Below are positions 6,978 to 14,300 of a stretch of DNA of 21,854 nucleotides, piece after piece. How positions within the stretch are numbered: position 1 is the stretch's first letter; each line of letters opens with the position of its first letter. Below the pieces are notes generated by a model that ran no database searches, was not told the origin of the DNA, and saw only the letters and a list, made by a program, of their open reading frames with translations. A program made the position numbers and the translations under genes. The DNA comes from Cyclobacteriaceae bacterium (GTDB lineage: Bacteria; Bacteroidota; Bacteroidia; Cytophagales; Cyclobacteriaceae): NCBI GenBank assembly GCA_029861825.1, contig JAOTYN010000012.1, positions 1 through 21,854 on the forward strand, written 5' to 3'.

Positions 6978-7039
6978 TTAAATTCTGCAACCCTTGAGAA
7001 AGTATTTCGTGAAAAATACCATTGGGTTGCAGAATTTAA
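6978..7039. repeat. 16-bp perfect inverted repeat with inner stem, upstream of the DUF2911 gene
   Basis: Arms 6978-6993 (TTAAATTCTGCAACCC) and 7024-7039 are perfect reverse complements. The 30-nt interior has a second stem, GTATTT (7002-7007) with AAATAC (7014-7019), over a CGTGAA loop. The outer arm ends 13 bp before the ATG at 7053. There is no T-run after it, so it is not a standard terminator. It would form a long hairpin in the 5' leader, or serve as a large operator. It does not resemble a riboswitch class I know. Confidence 0.75.
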
Positions 7040-7052
7040 TGAAATTTGCTTT

Positions 7053-7577
7053 ATGAAAAATTTATCCTATTTACTCATTTCATTGTTTGTGATTACGGTT
7101 GCAAGTAATGCATATGCTCAGGGTGACAAATCGAAAAGACCAAGTCCCCCTATGACAGCCAGCGGTCAAGTCGGTGATCTTAAAATTGAAATAAATTATG
7201 GGGCTCCCTCCGTAAAAGGCCGCAAAATATACGGCAGCTTAACGCCTTACGGAAAGGATTGGCGTACCGGGGCCAATGAGGCCACCACCTTTAGTGTGAA
7301 TAAAGACGTCACCATTAATGGCGAAGTTTTACCAGCTGGAAAATATGCCCTGTTCACCATCCCCACGGAAGGGGAATGGACGATTATCTTCAATAAAAAC
7401 CCCAACCAGTGGGGAGCCTACAGTTACAATAAAGAGGAAGATGCCCTTCGCATACAAGTCAAACCATCCAAGTCCGATAAATTACAAGAACAACTGATGT
7501 TCAAAGTAAAGGACGATGGCAATGTGCATTTCAAATGGGAATATCAATCCTTCGCTTTTACAGTAAAAGGCAAATAG
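7053..7577 (+). CDS. DUF2911 domain-containing secreted protein
   Basis: A 174-aa protein with a clear signal peptide (residues 1-23, NAYAQ|G type). The rest is one DUF2911 domain: DLKIEINYGAPSVKGRKIYG..PYGKDWRTGANEATTFSVNKDV, then LPAGKYALFTIPTEGEWTIIFNK and WGAYSYNKEEDALRI. The family is abundant in Bacteroidota, is periplasmic or secreted, and has no known reaction. The length equals the usual single-domain form. The gene is monocistronic: a long inverted repeat sits directly upstream and a strong terminator follows the stop. Confidence 0.92.
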   Translation: MKNLSYLLISLFVITVASNAYAQGDKSKRPSPPMTASGQVGDLKIEINYGAPSVKGRKIYGSLTPYGKDWRTGANEATTFSVNKDVTINGEVLPAGKYALFTIPTEGEWTIIFNKNPNQWGAYSYNKEEDALRIQVKPSKSDKLQEQLMFKVKDDGNVHFKWEYQSFAFTVKGK

Positions 7578-7597
7578 ATCGAAACCACGCAGCATTT

Positions 7598-7629
7598 AAA
7601 CAGCCCCCGTTTTTGGGGCTGTTTTTTTT
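7598..7629 (+). terminator. Intrinsic terminator after the DUF2911 gene
   Basis: A perfect 10-bp stem (7598-7607 AAACAGCCCC with 7615-7624), a 7-nt loop and a run of eight T at 7622-7629, starting 21 bp after the stop codon. This is a textbook Rho-independent terminator for the plus strand. Confidence 0.9.
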
Positions 7630-7669
7630 GACCATGGAATTAACGCTCAATTAATTATTGGATTTTCCT

Positions 7670-7700
7670 TTTGTAAAATGTGATATTTTCGATTTATTTG
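7670..7700 (+). promoter_or_regulatory. Candidate Bacteroidota sigma-ABfr promoter
   Basis: TTTG at 7670-7673, a 19-bp spacer, then TTTATTTG at 7693-7700 (one mismatch from TAnnTTTG). The predicted transcription start is near 7707, giving a leader of about 38 nt before the ATG at 7745. Confidence 0.4.
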
Positions 7701-7744
7701 GGTGAGAAGCTCCCGGCTTTGCCGGATTGATTTAACCTTTATAA

Positions 7745-7999
7745 ATGAAAGGACATCCCGAGGGAATTAAAATTCATAGATTCTATCTCTCCTACAAATT
7801 GAATGGCGAGGTAAACACCGGCTGGTTTGAGGGAGTCCATATTCGCTTTGCAAAAGATCAACTGCTTTTTAAATTTCCAGATGCCACTGATATAATGGAC
7901 TGGACCTACGAAAAATCAGAAGACTTAAAAGATTACCTGAAAAAGCAAAATGCCAAGAAGCTAACCTTGAAGCTTCGGCTGAAGGATCAGGTAGTCTGA
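7745..7999 (+). CDS. Hypothetical 84-aa protein
   Basis: A small protein with no signal peptide or membrane segment. It looks like a compact alpha/beta fold: strands HRFYLSYKLNGEV and GVHIRFAKDQLLFKF, then a helix with many charged residues (EKSEDLKDYLKKQNAKKL) and a basic end. I do not recognise the family. A usable promoter precedes it and its codon use looks like its neighbours, so I judge it real. It is followed by the promoter of the transglutaminase-like gene and seems to be its own transcription unit. Confidence 0.6.
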   Translation: MKGHPEGIKIHRFYLSYKLNGEVNTGWFEGVHIRFAKDQLLFKFPDATDIMDWTYEKSEDLKDYLKKQNAKKLTLKLRLKDQVV

Positions 8000-8088
8000 T
8001 ATTTCTATTTAATATTTTCAATTTTTACTCTGGTAAGTTCCATAGGGATATTGCGGTAAAATTGGAATCCTCAATCGTTTATTCTTAC

Positions 8089-8096
8089 TATCTTTG
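8089..8096 (+). promoter_or_regulatory. -7 box (TATCTTTG) of the transglutaminase-like gene
   Basis: An exact TAnnTTTG box. Its last three bases are the TTG at 8094 that opens the reading frame, so that TTG cannot be the start codon: transcription would begin near 8103. A TTG at 8062-8064 could be the -33 element, but the 24-bp spacing is long. Confidence 0.55.
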
Positions 8097-8114
8097 TATT
8101 TCGATCCATCTTGT

Positions 8115-9056
8115 ATGATTAACAAGATCTATAAAAGAATTACGGCCAAAGACTTCACTTTCCTGATCAACATTTTGTTGTATCTGGTGGCGGTTATTAT
8201 CGCCTTACCCCTCTTCTTTTTATTAAGCCCCCACCTGCCCAATATAGCCTTGCCATTAGGCCAAGGCATCCATTTGGAGCATTTGTTGTTTTCTGTACTG
8301 GTGGTAGGTCTCTCTATCTATGTGGTAATTCGACTTAAGCACTTAGTGTTAATTATACTGGGTATTGGATTAATATCTATAATCGTGAGCAGCTCCAGAG
8401 GGAATTATTCATTTCAAGATGCTTTTCAAGATTATGTGGTTTCATTATACAATTTACAGAACAACCCCGTAGCGGTACCCTTAATGGCCGACGACTATGA
8501 ACCATTCCAAGATGCTTACAAAGTGGCGGAAGCCGTGAATCTCCAAGGGGTGGAAGTTAGAAACTATGCAGTGAAGATCGGCACTAAATATTTCTCTGAT
8601 TTTATCGACAAGCACAACCGTAGCCTTATTCAAAGCTTTTCCATTTTTAAGGAAATCAACAATAATTGGGTATATGTATCGGACCCTGTAGGTGAAGAGT
8701 ACTTCGCAGCTGCCAGTGAAACCATCAGCCAACAGCAAATCGATGGCAAGTTTAATGGCGACTGTGATGACCACGCCATTCTGATGGCTGCCTGTTTAAA
8801 ATTCGTAGGAGCGGAGGTAAGACTAGTACGCACCACACATCACATATATCCGGAATTGCGGGTGGGTACCAAAGACGAGTTGGACAAAGCCATCTTCCTG
8901 ATCCGGCATAAACTTTTCATTAGTGAGTCTAAAGGTAAGAGTGTATATTATCATGTAGACCAAGACGGCATCATTTGGCTAAACTTCGATTATACCGGTA
9001 GAGCCCCCGGCGGTAAATTTCTACAAGAAGACATCGTAGGGATCCTGGAATTTTAA
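8115..9056 (+). CDS. Membrane-anchored transglutaminase-like protein
   Basis: A 313-aa protein, read from the ATG at 8115 because the in-frame TTG at 8094 lies in the -7 promoter box. The N-terminal third has about three membrane segments (residues ~14-36, ~55-72, ~74-92). The C-terminal domain fits the transglutaminase/cysteine-protease-like superfamily: GDCDDHAILMAACLKFVGAEVRLV with candidate catalytic Cys217, HHIYPEL with His242/His243, and WLNFDYTGRAPGG with a possible catalytic Asp. The domain probably faces the periplasm. The substrate is unknown; in bacteria such proteins may act as peptidases or cross-linkers. It stands alone, with a terminator-like hairpin 35 bp after its stop. Confidence 0.72.
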   Translation: MINKIYKRITAKDFTFLINILLYLVAVIIALPLFFLLSPHLPNIALPLGQGIHLEHLLFSVLVVGLSIYVVIRLKHLVLIILGIGLISIIVSSSRGNYSFQDAFQDYVVSLYNLQNNPVAVPLMADDYEPFQDAYKVAEAVNLQGVEVRNYAVKIGTKYFSDFIDKHNRSLIQSFSIFKEINNNWVYVSDPVGEEYFAAASETISQQQIDGKFNGDCDDHAILMAACLKFVGAEVRLVRTTHHIYPELRVGTKDELDKAIFLIRHKLFISESKGKSVYYHVDQDGIIWLNFDYTGRAPGGKFLQEDIVGILEF

Positions 9057-9083
9057 TCAACCAATTTTAGTAAATTTCTTTAA

Positions 9084-9120
9084 ACAAAAAACGGGATCAT
9101 TTCTTAACGAAATGCTCCCG
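9084..9120 (-). terminator. Strong minus-strand intrinsic terminator
   Basis: Arms 9092-9103 and 9109-9120 form a 12-bp stem with one mismatch (CGGGA.CATTTC) over a 5-nt TTAAC loop. On the minus strand the stem is followed by TTTTTTGTTT, the proper order for Rho-independent termination. On the plus strand the flank after the stem is CTTTCATA, which would terminate poorly. It may act weakly for the transglutaminase-like gene as well. Confidence 0.7.
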
Positions 9121-9156
9121 CTTTCATAGCCTACAGGCCGTGGCCCGCAATCCATG

Positions 9157-9273
9157 TCAAGTTACCGTTGTCCAGCTAATATCGCTTGGCCTCTCCGAAA
9201 ATAGACCTTTGAGATATCTGCTCAAGTCAGGTTCTTTCTTATAGCTAAATAAAACTTCACCTGATCGATGCAC
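9157..9273 (-). CDS. Possible 38-aa small protein or remnant
   Basis: Read from a GTG at 9273: a short frame with protein-like composition (FSYKKEPDLSRYLKGLFSERP near the middle). The frame is open back to 9294 and has no ATG. Beyond its TGA the same frame continues HGLRATACRL before another stop, which could mean a decayed longer gene or repeat. The strong minus-strand terminator lies just downstream, so the DNA may instead encode a small RNA of about 250 nt. It is a weak call that needs homology or RNA evidence. Confidence 0.25.
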   Translation of the reverse strand: MHRSGEVLFSYKKEPDLSRYLKGLFSERPSDISWTTVT

Positions 9274-9361
9274 GGCTTTTAAAGACCTGCTGGCTTATCT
9301 CTCACTTGATGCAGTTAAAGTAGTAATTAAGGGATTAGATGCCAACCGTAAATTGATCCTA

Positions 9362-9393
9362 TTTTCCACAATTTTTCCACGTTTTTATTCACA
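9362..9393 (+). promoter_or_regulatory. Cluster of three DnaA-box-like 9-mers
   Basis: TTTTCCACA (9362-9370), TTTTCCACG (9373-9381) and TTATTCACA (9385-9393) lie in the same orientation at 11- and 12-bp spacing. The third fits TTATNCACA exactly; the first has one mismatch and the second two. They lie in the gene-free gap. They could be a DnaA-titration or regulatory site, or part of an origin. Confidence 0.35.
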
Positions 9394-9458
9394 GTCTATC
9401 GGTTGTGCTCCATAGTGGCAGTGATTTCGTAAATTGAGGAAGAATATCTGTTCATACC

Positions 9459-9752
9459 ATGGCTAAAAAAAAGTCGGTATTTCTTGAATCATACTTCGAC
9501 TTTGACTCCGTATTTCCACAGGAGTACTTTGAATTATTCTTGCAGCAAACAGCACGAGATCATTGGCTGGTTTACTTTGTCAATGACCAGGGCGAAACGG
9601 CATACGGACCATTTGATGAACAAGAGCTACTGACCAGGTTAACTTTGGCGCCTTTCTTTTTTGAAGAGATTGTATTGATTTACCATTTAATAGAAAGTAA
9701 AGACATGGATCTTAAGAATCTGGGTGTACGGTTACTGAAAAAGCTGGTTTAG
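9459..9752 (+). CDS. Hypothetical 97-aa protein
   Basis: A cytosolic-looking small protein: a basic start (MAKKKS), then acidic and aromatic segments (YFDFDSVFPQEYFELFLQQ) and a stretch DHWLVYFVNDQGETAYGPFDEQELLTRL. The latter resembles the small GYF_2-type module in which GPFDEQEL follows strands, though this is only a visual resemblance. A basic helix ends the protein. No family is assigned. The start ATG is the only reasonable one, and a stop codon plus a 162-bp gap separate it from the next gene. Confidence 0.6.
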   Translation: MAKKKSVFLESYFDFDSVFPQEYFELFLQQTARDHWLVYFVNDQGETAYGPFDEQELLTRLTLAPFFFEEIVLIYHLIESKDMDLKNLGVRLLKKLV

Positions 9753-9861
9753 CCGATTAGTCGTTCATTAACGAGCACACAACTGTTCGCAACTGAACAT
9801 TTTTTCTAGACGTATTAAACCAAAACCTCCTTTTTTAGTCAAATAGGGGAAGTTTTCATTT

Positions 9862-9878
9862 TGGCACAGGATTTGGCA
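9862..9878 (+). promoter_or_regulatory. Candidate sigma-54 (-24/-12) promoter
   Basis: TGGCAC at 9862-9867, 5 bp, then TTGG at 9873-9876. The -24 GG doublet is exact and TTG falls at the right distance, but the -12 C is G, with GC one base further on. The predicted start would be near 9888, about 27 nt before the ATG at 9915. No TAnnTTTG box is seen in this leader. Confidence 0.4.
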
Positions 9879-9914
9879 TAGATTAAGTACTAACACAAAG
9901 AAATTAATAACACC

Positions 9915-10127
9915 ATGAAACCAATTAGTAAAGACAAGCTCAAAACCTTCACCTTATGGATAGGTATTTTGACGGCGATTTTGCTGATCTTCGGTACTTT
10001 TTCGGTGTCCGGTGAAAACAGTTTCAGCGAGAATCTTTTCAGCTGGCTATACCAAACAGCTCCTGTTTCCGAGCTTATAGATTTTTCATCTAATATTATT
10101 CAGTCCCTTTCCGAATTCAGCCTTTAA
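9915..10127 (+). CDS. Hypothetical small membrane protein (70 aa)
   Basis: A short protein with a basic N-terminus (MKPISKDKLK) and one clear membrane helix (residues ~13-31, LWIGILTAILLIFGTFSV). A polar, amphipathic C-terminal part of ~39 residues probably lies on the outer face. There is no cleavage motif, so it is probably a bitopic inner-membrane protein. Its stop is one base from the ATG of the YccF gene, which makes co-expression nearly certain. No family was recognised. The leader carries a sigma-54-like element rather than the usual -7 box. Confidence 0.6.
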   Translation: MKPISKDKLKTFTLWIGILTAILLIFGTFSVSGENSFSENLFSWLYQTAPVSELIDFSSNIIQSLSEFSL

Positions 10128-10128
10128 A

Positions 10129-10497
10129 ATGAGGCTGACAGGTAATATTATCTGGTTCTTTCTTGGCGGCGTATTTATATTTTTAGAGTACCTCACCGCG
10201 GGTTTGGCATTGTGCCTTACTATTATAGGCATTCCTTTCGGATTCCAATGTTTTAAGTTGGCTTTTGCTCATTTAGCTCCTTTTGGTAAGGAGGTAGTAC
10301 CTATAACTCCGCCATCCGGATTCATTAATACATTTTTTAACGTGATCTGGGTGATATTCGCGGGTATCTGGATTGCCCTTACTCATATTTTCTGGGGACT
10401 TATTCTGTGCCTATCCATTGTAGGCATTCCTTTTGGGTTGCAGCATTTCAAACTGATGCCCCTGTGCTTTGCACCCTTTGGTCAGGATCTTCGCTAG
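10129..10497 (+). CDS. YccF domain-containing inner-membrane protein
   Basis: A 122-aa protein of the YccF (DUF307) family. It is an internal duplication: NIIWFFLGG..CLTIIGIPFGFQCFKLA..LAPFG (residues ~5-53) is repeated as NVIWVIFAG..CLSIVGIPFGLQHFKLM..FAPFG (~71-119). Each half has membrane helices and the conserved GIPFG turn. Function is unknown; the family is found in the inner membrane of many bacteria. It is the second gene of a pair with the 70-aa membrane protein and converges on the cytochrome oxidase gene, with 19 bp between the stops. Confidence 0.9.
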   Translation: MRLTGNIIWFFLGGVFIFLEYLTAGLALCLTIIGIPFGFQCFKLAFAHLAPFGKEVVPITPPSGFINTFFNVIWVIFAGIWIALTHIFWGLILCLSIVGIPFGLQHFKLMPLCFAPFGQDLR

Positions 10498-10516
10498 GCC
10501 TATACAGGACCGGTAC

Positions 10517-11146
10517 TTAATAAGTGAATAGGAAAAAGAAAAACAGCGCTACCCATAAAACACCGAGATAGTGCCAATAGGTGGCCAGGAGATCCAGTTT
10601 CAATTTCTCGAAAGGGTTGGTCACCATGACCAGGGCTTTAATAGGATCCCTTTTAACCCGGTACGATTTCCAGAAAGTCATCGCCAGAAGAATCAAACCA
10701 CCGCTCAGGTGGGCAATGTGTAAACCACTGATCACATAAAGAAAGGCCCCGGAAGATTTTCCACTCAGAAAGACTCCAGATTCGTTTAATTCCAGCCAGC
10801 CCAATACCTGACAGCCCGCAAATACCACACCCATTAGCAACGTGATGAACAGCATGTAGTGAAGTCGCCGCATATTGTCATTCTCAAAGGCCTTTACCGC
10901 TGCGCTAAGGCTAAAGCTTGAAGCCACTAAAATAAAAGTACCCAGCGTAAACATTTTGGGAAAACTTACCTGGTCTATCAGTAAACTGTTGGAAATGCTG
11001 AGCGAATAGGCGATGACCAGGAAAAGGAATAGCATGCTGATGCCCATGATGGCCAAAACCATAAACATCTTGTAGGGATGCATCTTCTCAATCTGCCGGA
11101 AGCTACTTTCCCTCTGTTGTGCTTTTAGGTTTTTCTTGCCTTGCAT
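10517..11146 (-). CDS. Heme-copper oxidase subunit III family protein
   Basis: A 209-aa integral membrane protein with five predicted helices (about residues 26-48, 66-86, 96-116, 132-156 and 186-207), the five-helix architecture of bacterial subunit III. Recognisable blocks are TLGTFILVASSFSLSAAV, SGLHIAHLSGG (His143, His146) and YWHYLGVLWVALFFFFLF. Subunit III supports the catalytic subunit of aa3, cbaa3 or bo3 oxidases in the cytoplasmic membrane. Subunits I and II are not adjacent, so this copy is an orphan: either a scattered second copy for a known oxidase or a nitric-oxide-reductase-associated NorE-type protein. The start ATG gives a basic cytoplasmic N-terminus. Confidence 0.85.
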   Translation of the reverse strand: MQGKKNLKAQQRESSFRQIEKMHPYKMFMVLAIMGISMLFLFLVIAYSLSISNSLLIDQVSFPKMFTLGTFILVASSFSLSAAVKAFENDNMRRLHYMLFITLLMGVVFAGCQVLGWLELNESGVFLSGKSSGAFLYVISGLHIAHLSGGLILLAMTFWKSYRVKRDPIKALVMVTNPFEKLKLDLLATYWHYLGVLWVALFFFFLFTY

Positions 11147-11312
11147 GCGTATTTTTGGGTGTAAAACTTTGTTTCTAGCTGGTTACAGATAGAAGGATAT
11201 ACAACGATCGGCTGGTTAAAGGAAGTGCCGGATAAATTAAGGCCTTAACCATAAATATAACAAAACAACGGAATAATTAGATCATAAAGAGGTCGGGATT
11301 TTGATATTTTTT

Positions 11313-11320
11313 TACCTTTG
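11313..11320 (+). promoter_or_regulatory. -7 box (TACCTTTG) of mfd
   Basis: An exact TAnnTTTG box. It contains the TTG at 11318 that opens the mfd frame, so translation should start further on. No matching -33 TTTG is seen at the usual spacing. Confidence 0.5.
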
Positions 11321-11338
11321 TTGCTTAAATTTCACGGC

Positions 11339-14300
11339 TTGGAGCTTAATTCCTTTCTTGAGAAGTACTTAAGGGATGGCATGGTACAAACCATCCTGAC
11401 TCATCTTAACACACCTGAACCCCATAAGCTGAGACTGAAAGGGTTAAAAGGAAGTCAGGATGCAGTGATTGCAGCTGCTCTCTGGAGCTCTTTGGAAAAA
11501 GCCCAGTTGTTCGTGATGAATGACCGGGAAGAAGCGGCGTATTTCCAAAACGATCTTCAAAGCCTGCTCCCGGACCAAGAGATCCTTTTGTACCCAACCT
11601 CCTACAAAAAACCCTACCAATTTGAGGAGGTTGAAAATGCCAATATCCTGATGCGAGCAGAGATCCTTAACAAGATCAGTCAACAGACTCCCGGGGATAT
11701 TGTGTTGGTCACCTATGCTGAAGCTTTGGCGGAAAAAGTGATCAATAAGCGATCTCTAGCTAGCAATACTATTGTGCTTAAACCCGGCGACTCCCGGGAG
11801 ATGAGTGAGCTTAACGAGCAATTGCAAGACTTTGGTTTCGAAAGAACCGATTTCGTATATGAAGCCGGTCAATTTTCCTTGAGGGGAGGCATTATGGACA
11901 TTTACTCGTATGCCAATGAACTGCCGTTCCGGCTGGAATTCCTGGGGTCAGAATTGGAGAGTATCCGAACGTTCGACCCTGTAAGTCAATTGTCAGTAGA
12001 CCCTCTGGCTCAAATCAGTATAATACCCAATGTGCAAACTGAGCTGACTGAAGAAAAAAGGGAATCCTTTTTCAACTTTTTACCGGCCCAAGCCTGCCTT
12101 TGGGTAAAGGATCATCAGCAGATCATAGATGTGGCCCAAGATTGTTTCCAAAAGGCCCAGAAGGTTTACGATAGCACATTGGCCGCCAGCGCCGGCACTT
12201 CGGTTATCTCATCGCCAAAACTACTGTTTGAAACAGCCAGCTCCATAGAAAATGAAATTAACAAGTTCCATCAGGTTGAATTTGGAAATCGTTACCATGG
12301 CAGAGCCCAACGTACCCTGGAGTTTGCCGGTGAACCACAACCTTCTTTTCAAAAGAATTTCGATTTGATGGTATCGGAGTTTCAGAAATATCAAACACAA
12401 CACTATCAATGCTATCTCCTGGCAGATTCCTCCATACAACAGCAAAGACTACGAGCGATTTTCGAAGAACTTGATCCCCAACTGGAATTTGAGGAGCTGC
12501 CTCTAACCTTAAGGGGCGGATATGTGGATCACCATTTGAGGCATGTGTGTTATACTGATCACCAATTATTCGAGCGATTTCATCGCTATCATACTAAGAC
12601 CAAGTATACCAAATCCAAAGCGCTTACCCTGAAAGAACTTCGAACTCTGCAACCGGGTGATTATGTCGTACATATCGATTACGGAGTAGGTCGATTTGCA
12701 GGAATGGAAAAGGTCCAGGTCAATGATAAGGAGCAGGAAGCTTTGAGGCTAGTCTACCGTGATGATGACCTTTTGTACATCAGCGTGCATTCTCTGCACA
12801 AGATATCAAAGTATAGCGGCAAGGAAGGTGCGGTACCTATGGTGAACAAACTGGGTAGCCAGGAGTGGGATCAAAAAAAGAAAAGGGCCAAAAGTAAAGT
12901 CAAGGAAATTGCCCGGGACCTCATAGAATTGTATGCCAAACGCAAAGCCGCTCCAGGATTTTCCTTCAGCGTGGACGGTTTCCTGCAAGCCGAGCTGGAG
13001 TCGTCCTTTATATATGAAGACACCCCCGATCAGGCCAAAGCCACGGAAGATGTGAAATCAGATATGATAACGGCCCATCCTATGGACCGTCTGGTTTGCG
13101 GTGATGTGGGGTTTGGGAAAACGGAAGTTGCCATAAGGGCTGCCTTCAAGTGTGTGGTCAACGGCAAACAAGTAGCAGTACTGGTACCTACGACTATTCT
13201 GGCCATGCAACATTATAGAACTTTTACGGAACGATTGTCCAATTTCCCAGTAACTGTAGAGTATATAAACCGATTCAAAGGAACCAAAGAGATCCGGAAC
13301 ACCCTTGATCGGGTGGCCGCTGGAGAAACCAACATCCTCATAGGTACACACCGCATGGTGAATCGCGATGTACGCTTTAAGGATCTGGGCTTATTGGTAA
13401 TCGACGAGGAGCAGAAGTTTGGGGTTTCAGTTAAAGAAAAGCTCAAACAGATGAAAGTAAATGTTGACACGCTGACCTTGACCGCTACTCCAATCCCCCG
13501 GACCCTACACTTTAGTTTGATGGGCGCCCGGGATCTCAGTATCATTGCCACTCCCCCACCCAATCGGCAGCCGGTAACTACCGAAATCCATAATTTCGAT
13601 GATGTAGTGATACGGGATGCCATAAGTTTTGAGTTGCGACGGGGCGGGCAGGTCTTTTTTGTGCACAACCGGGTAGCCAACATCGAAGAAGTGTCAAACA
13701 TTATCCACCGTCTGGTCCCGGACGCCAGGCTGGCCATCGCCCACGGTCAAATGGAAGGGAAAAGATTGGAGAAAGTGATGTTGGGGTTCATAGACGGTCA
13801 ATACGATGTATTAGTATCCACCAATATTATCGAGTCAGGGCTTGACATTCCCAATGCCAACACCATTATCATAAACCAGGCCCATATGTTTGGATTATCC
13901 GATCTCCATCAAATGAGAGGGCGGGTAGGAAGGTCAAATCGCAAGGCCTTCTGTTATTTGCTTACACCTCCCACCGCTCAATTGAGTTCCGATGCCCGTA
14001 AACGATTAAGCACCTTGGAAGAGTTTACCGACCTGGGTGGTGGCATAAAGATTGCCTTGCGAGACCTGGACATCCGGGGCGCTGGAAATTTACTGGGCAA
14101 GGAGCAAAGCGGGTTTATCTCAGATCTAGGCTTTGATATGTACCACAAAATCCTGGACGAAGCTGTTAAGGAACTAAAAGAGGCAGAGTTCAAGGAGCTA
14201 TTCGCCTCTGAACTGCCAGAAATGGAGCCTTTAAAGGCGCGAGACTGTTCCATAGAAACCGATCTGGAATTATTGATACCCGATCAATATGTTTCCAGCG

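Larger units (their letters stand above)
9057..9458. other. 402-bp gap without a long gene
   Basis: From left to right the gap holds a hairpin best suited to stopping minus-strand transcripts (9084-9120), a 38-codon minus-strand ORF (9157-9273), a weak minus-strand promoter-like pair (-7 TACGGTTG at 9350-9343, -33 TTG at 9371-9369, 18-bp spacer) and three DnaA-box-like words (9362-9393). No tRNA or known RNA family was recognised. Confidence 0.6.

Noticed and set aside
13213..13737. 174-codon minus-strand frame within mfd
   Set aside because: Lies opposite the conserved helicase motifs; a long frame here is a by-product of codon bias.
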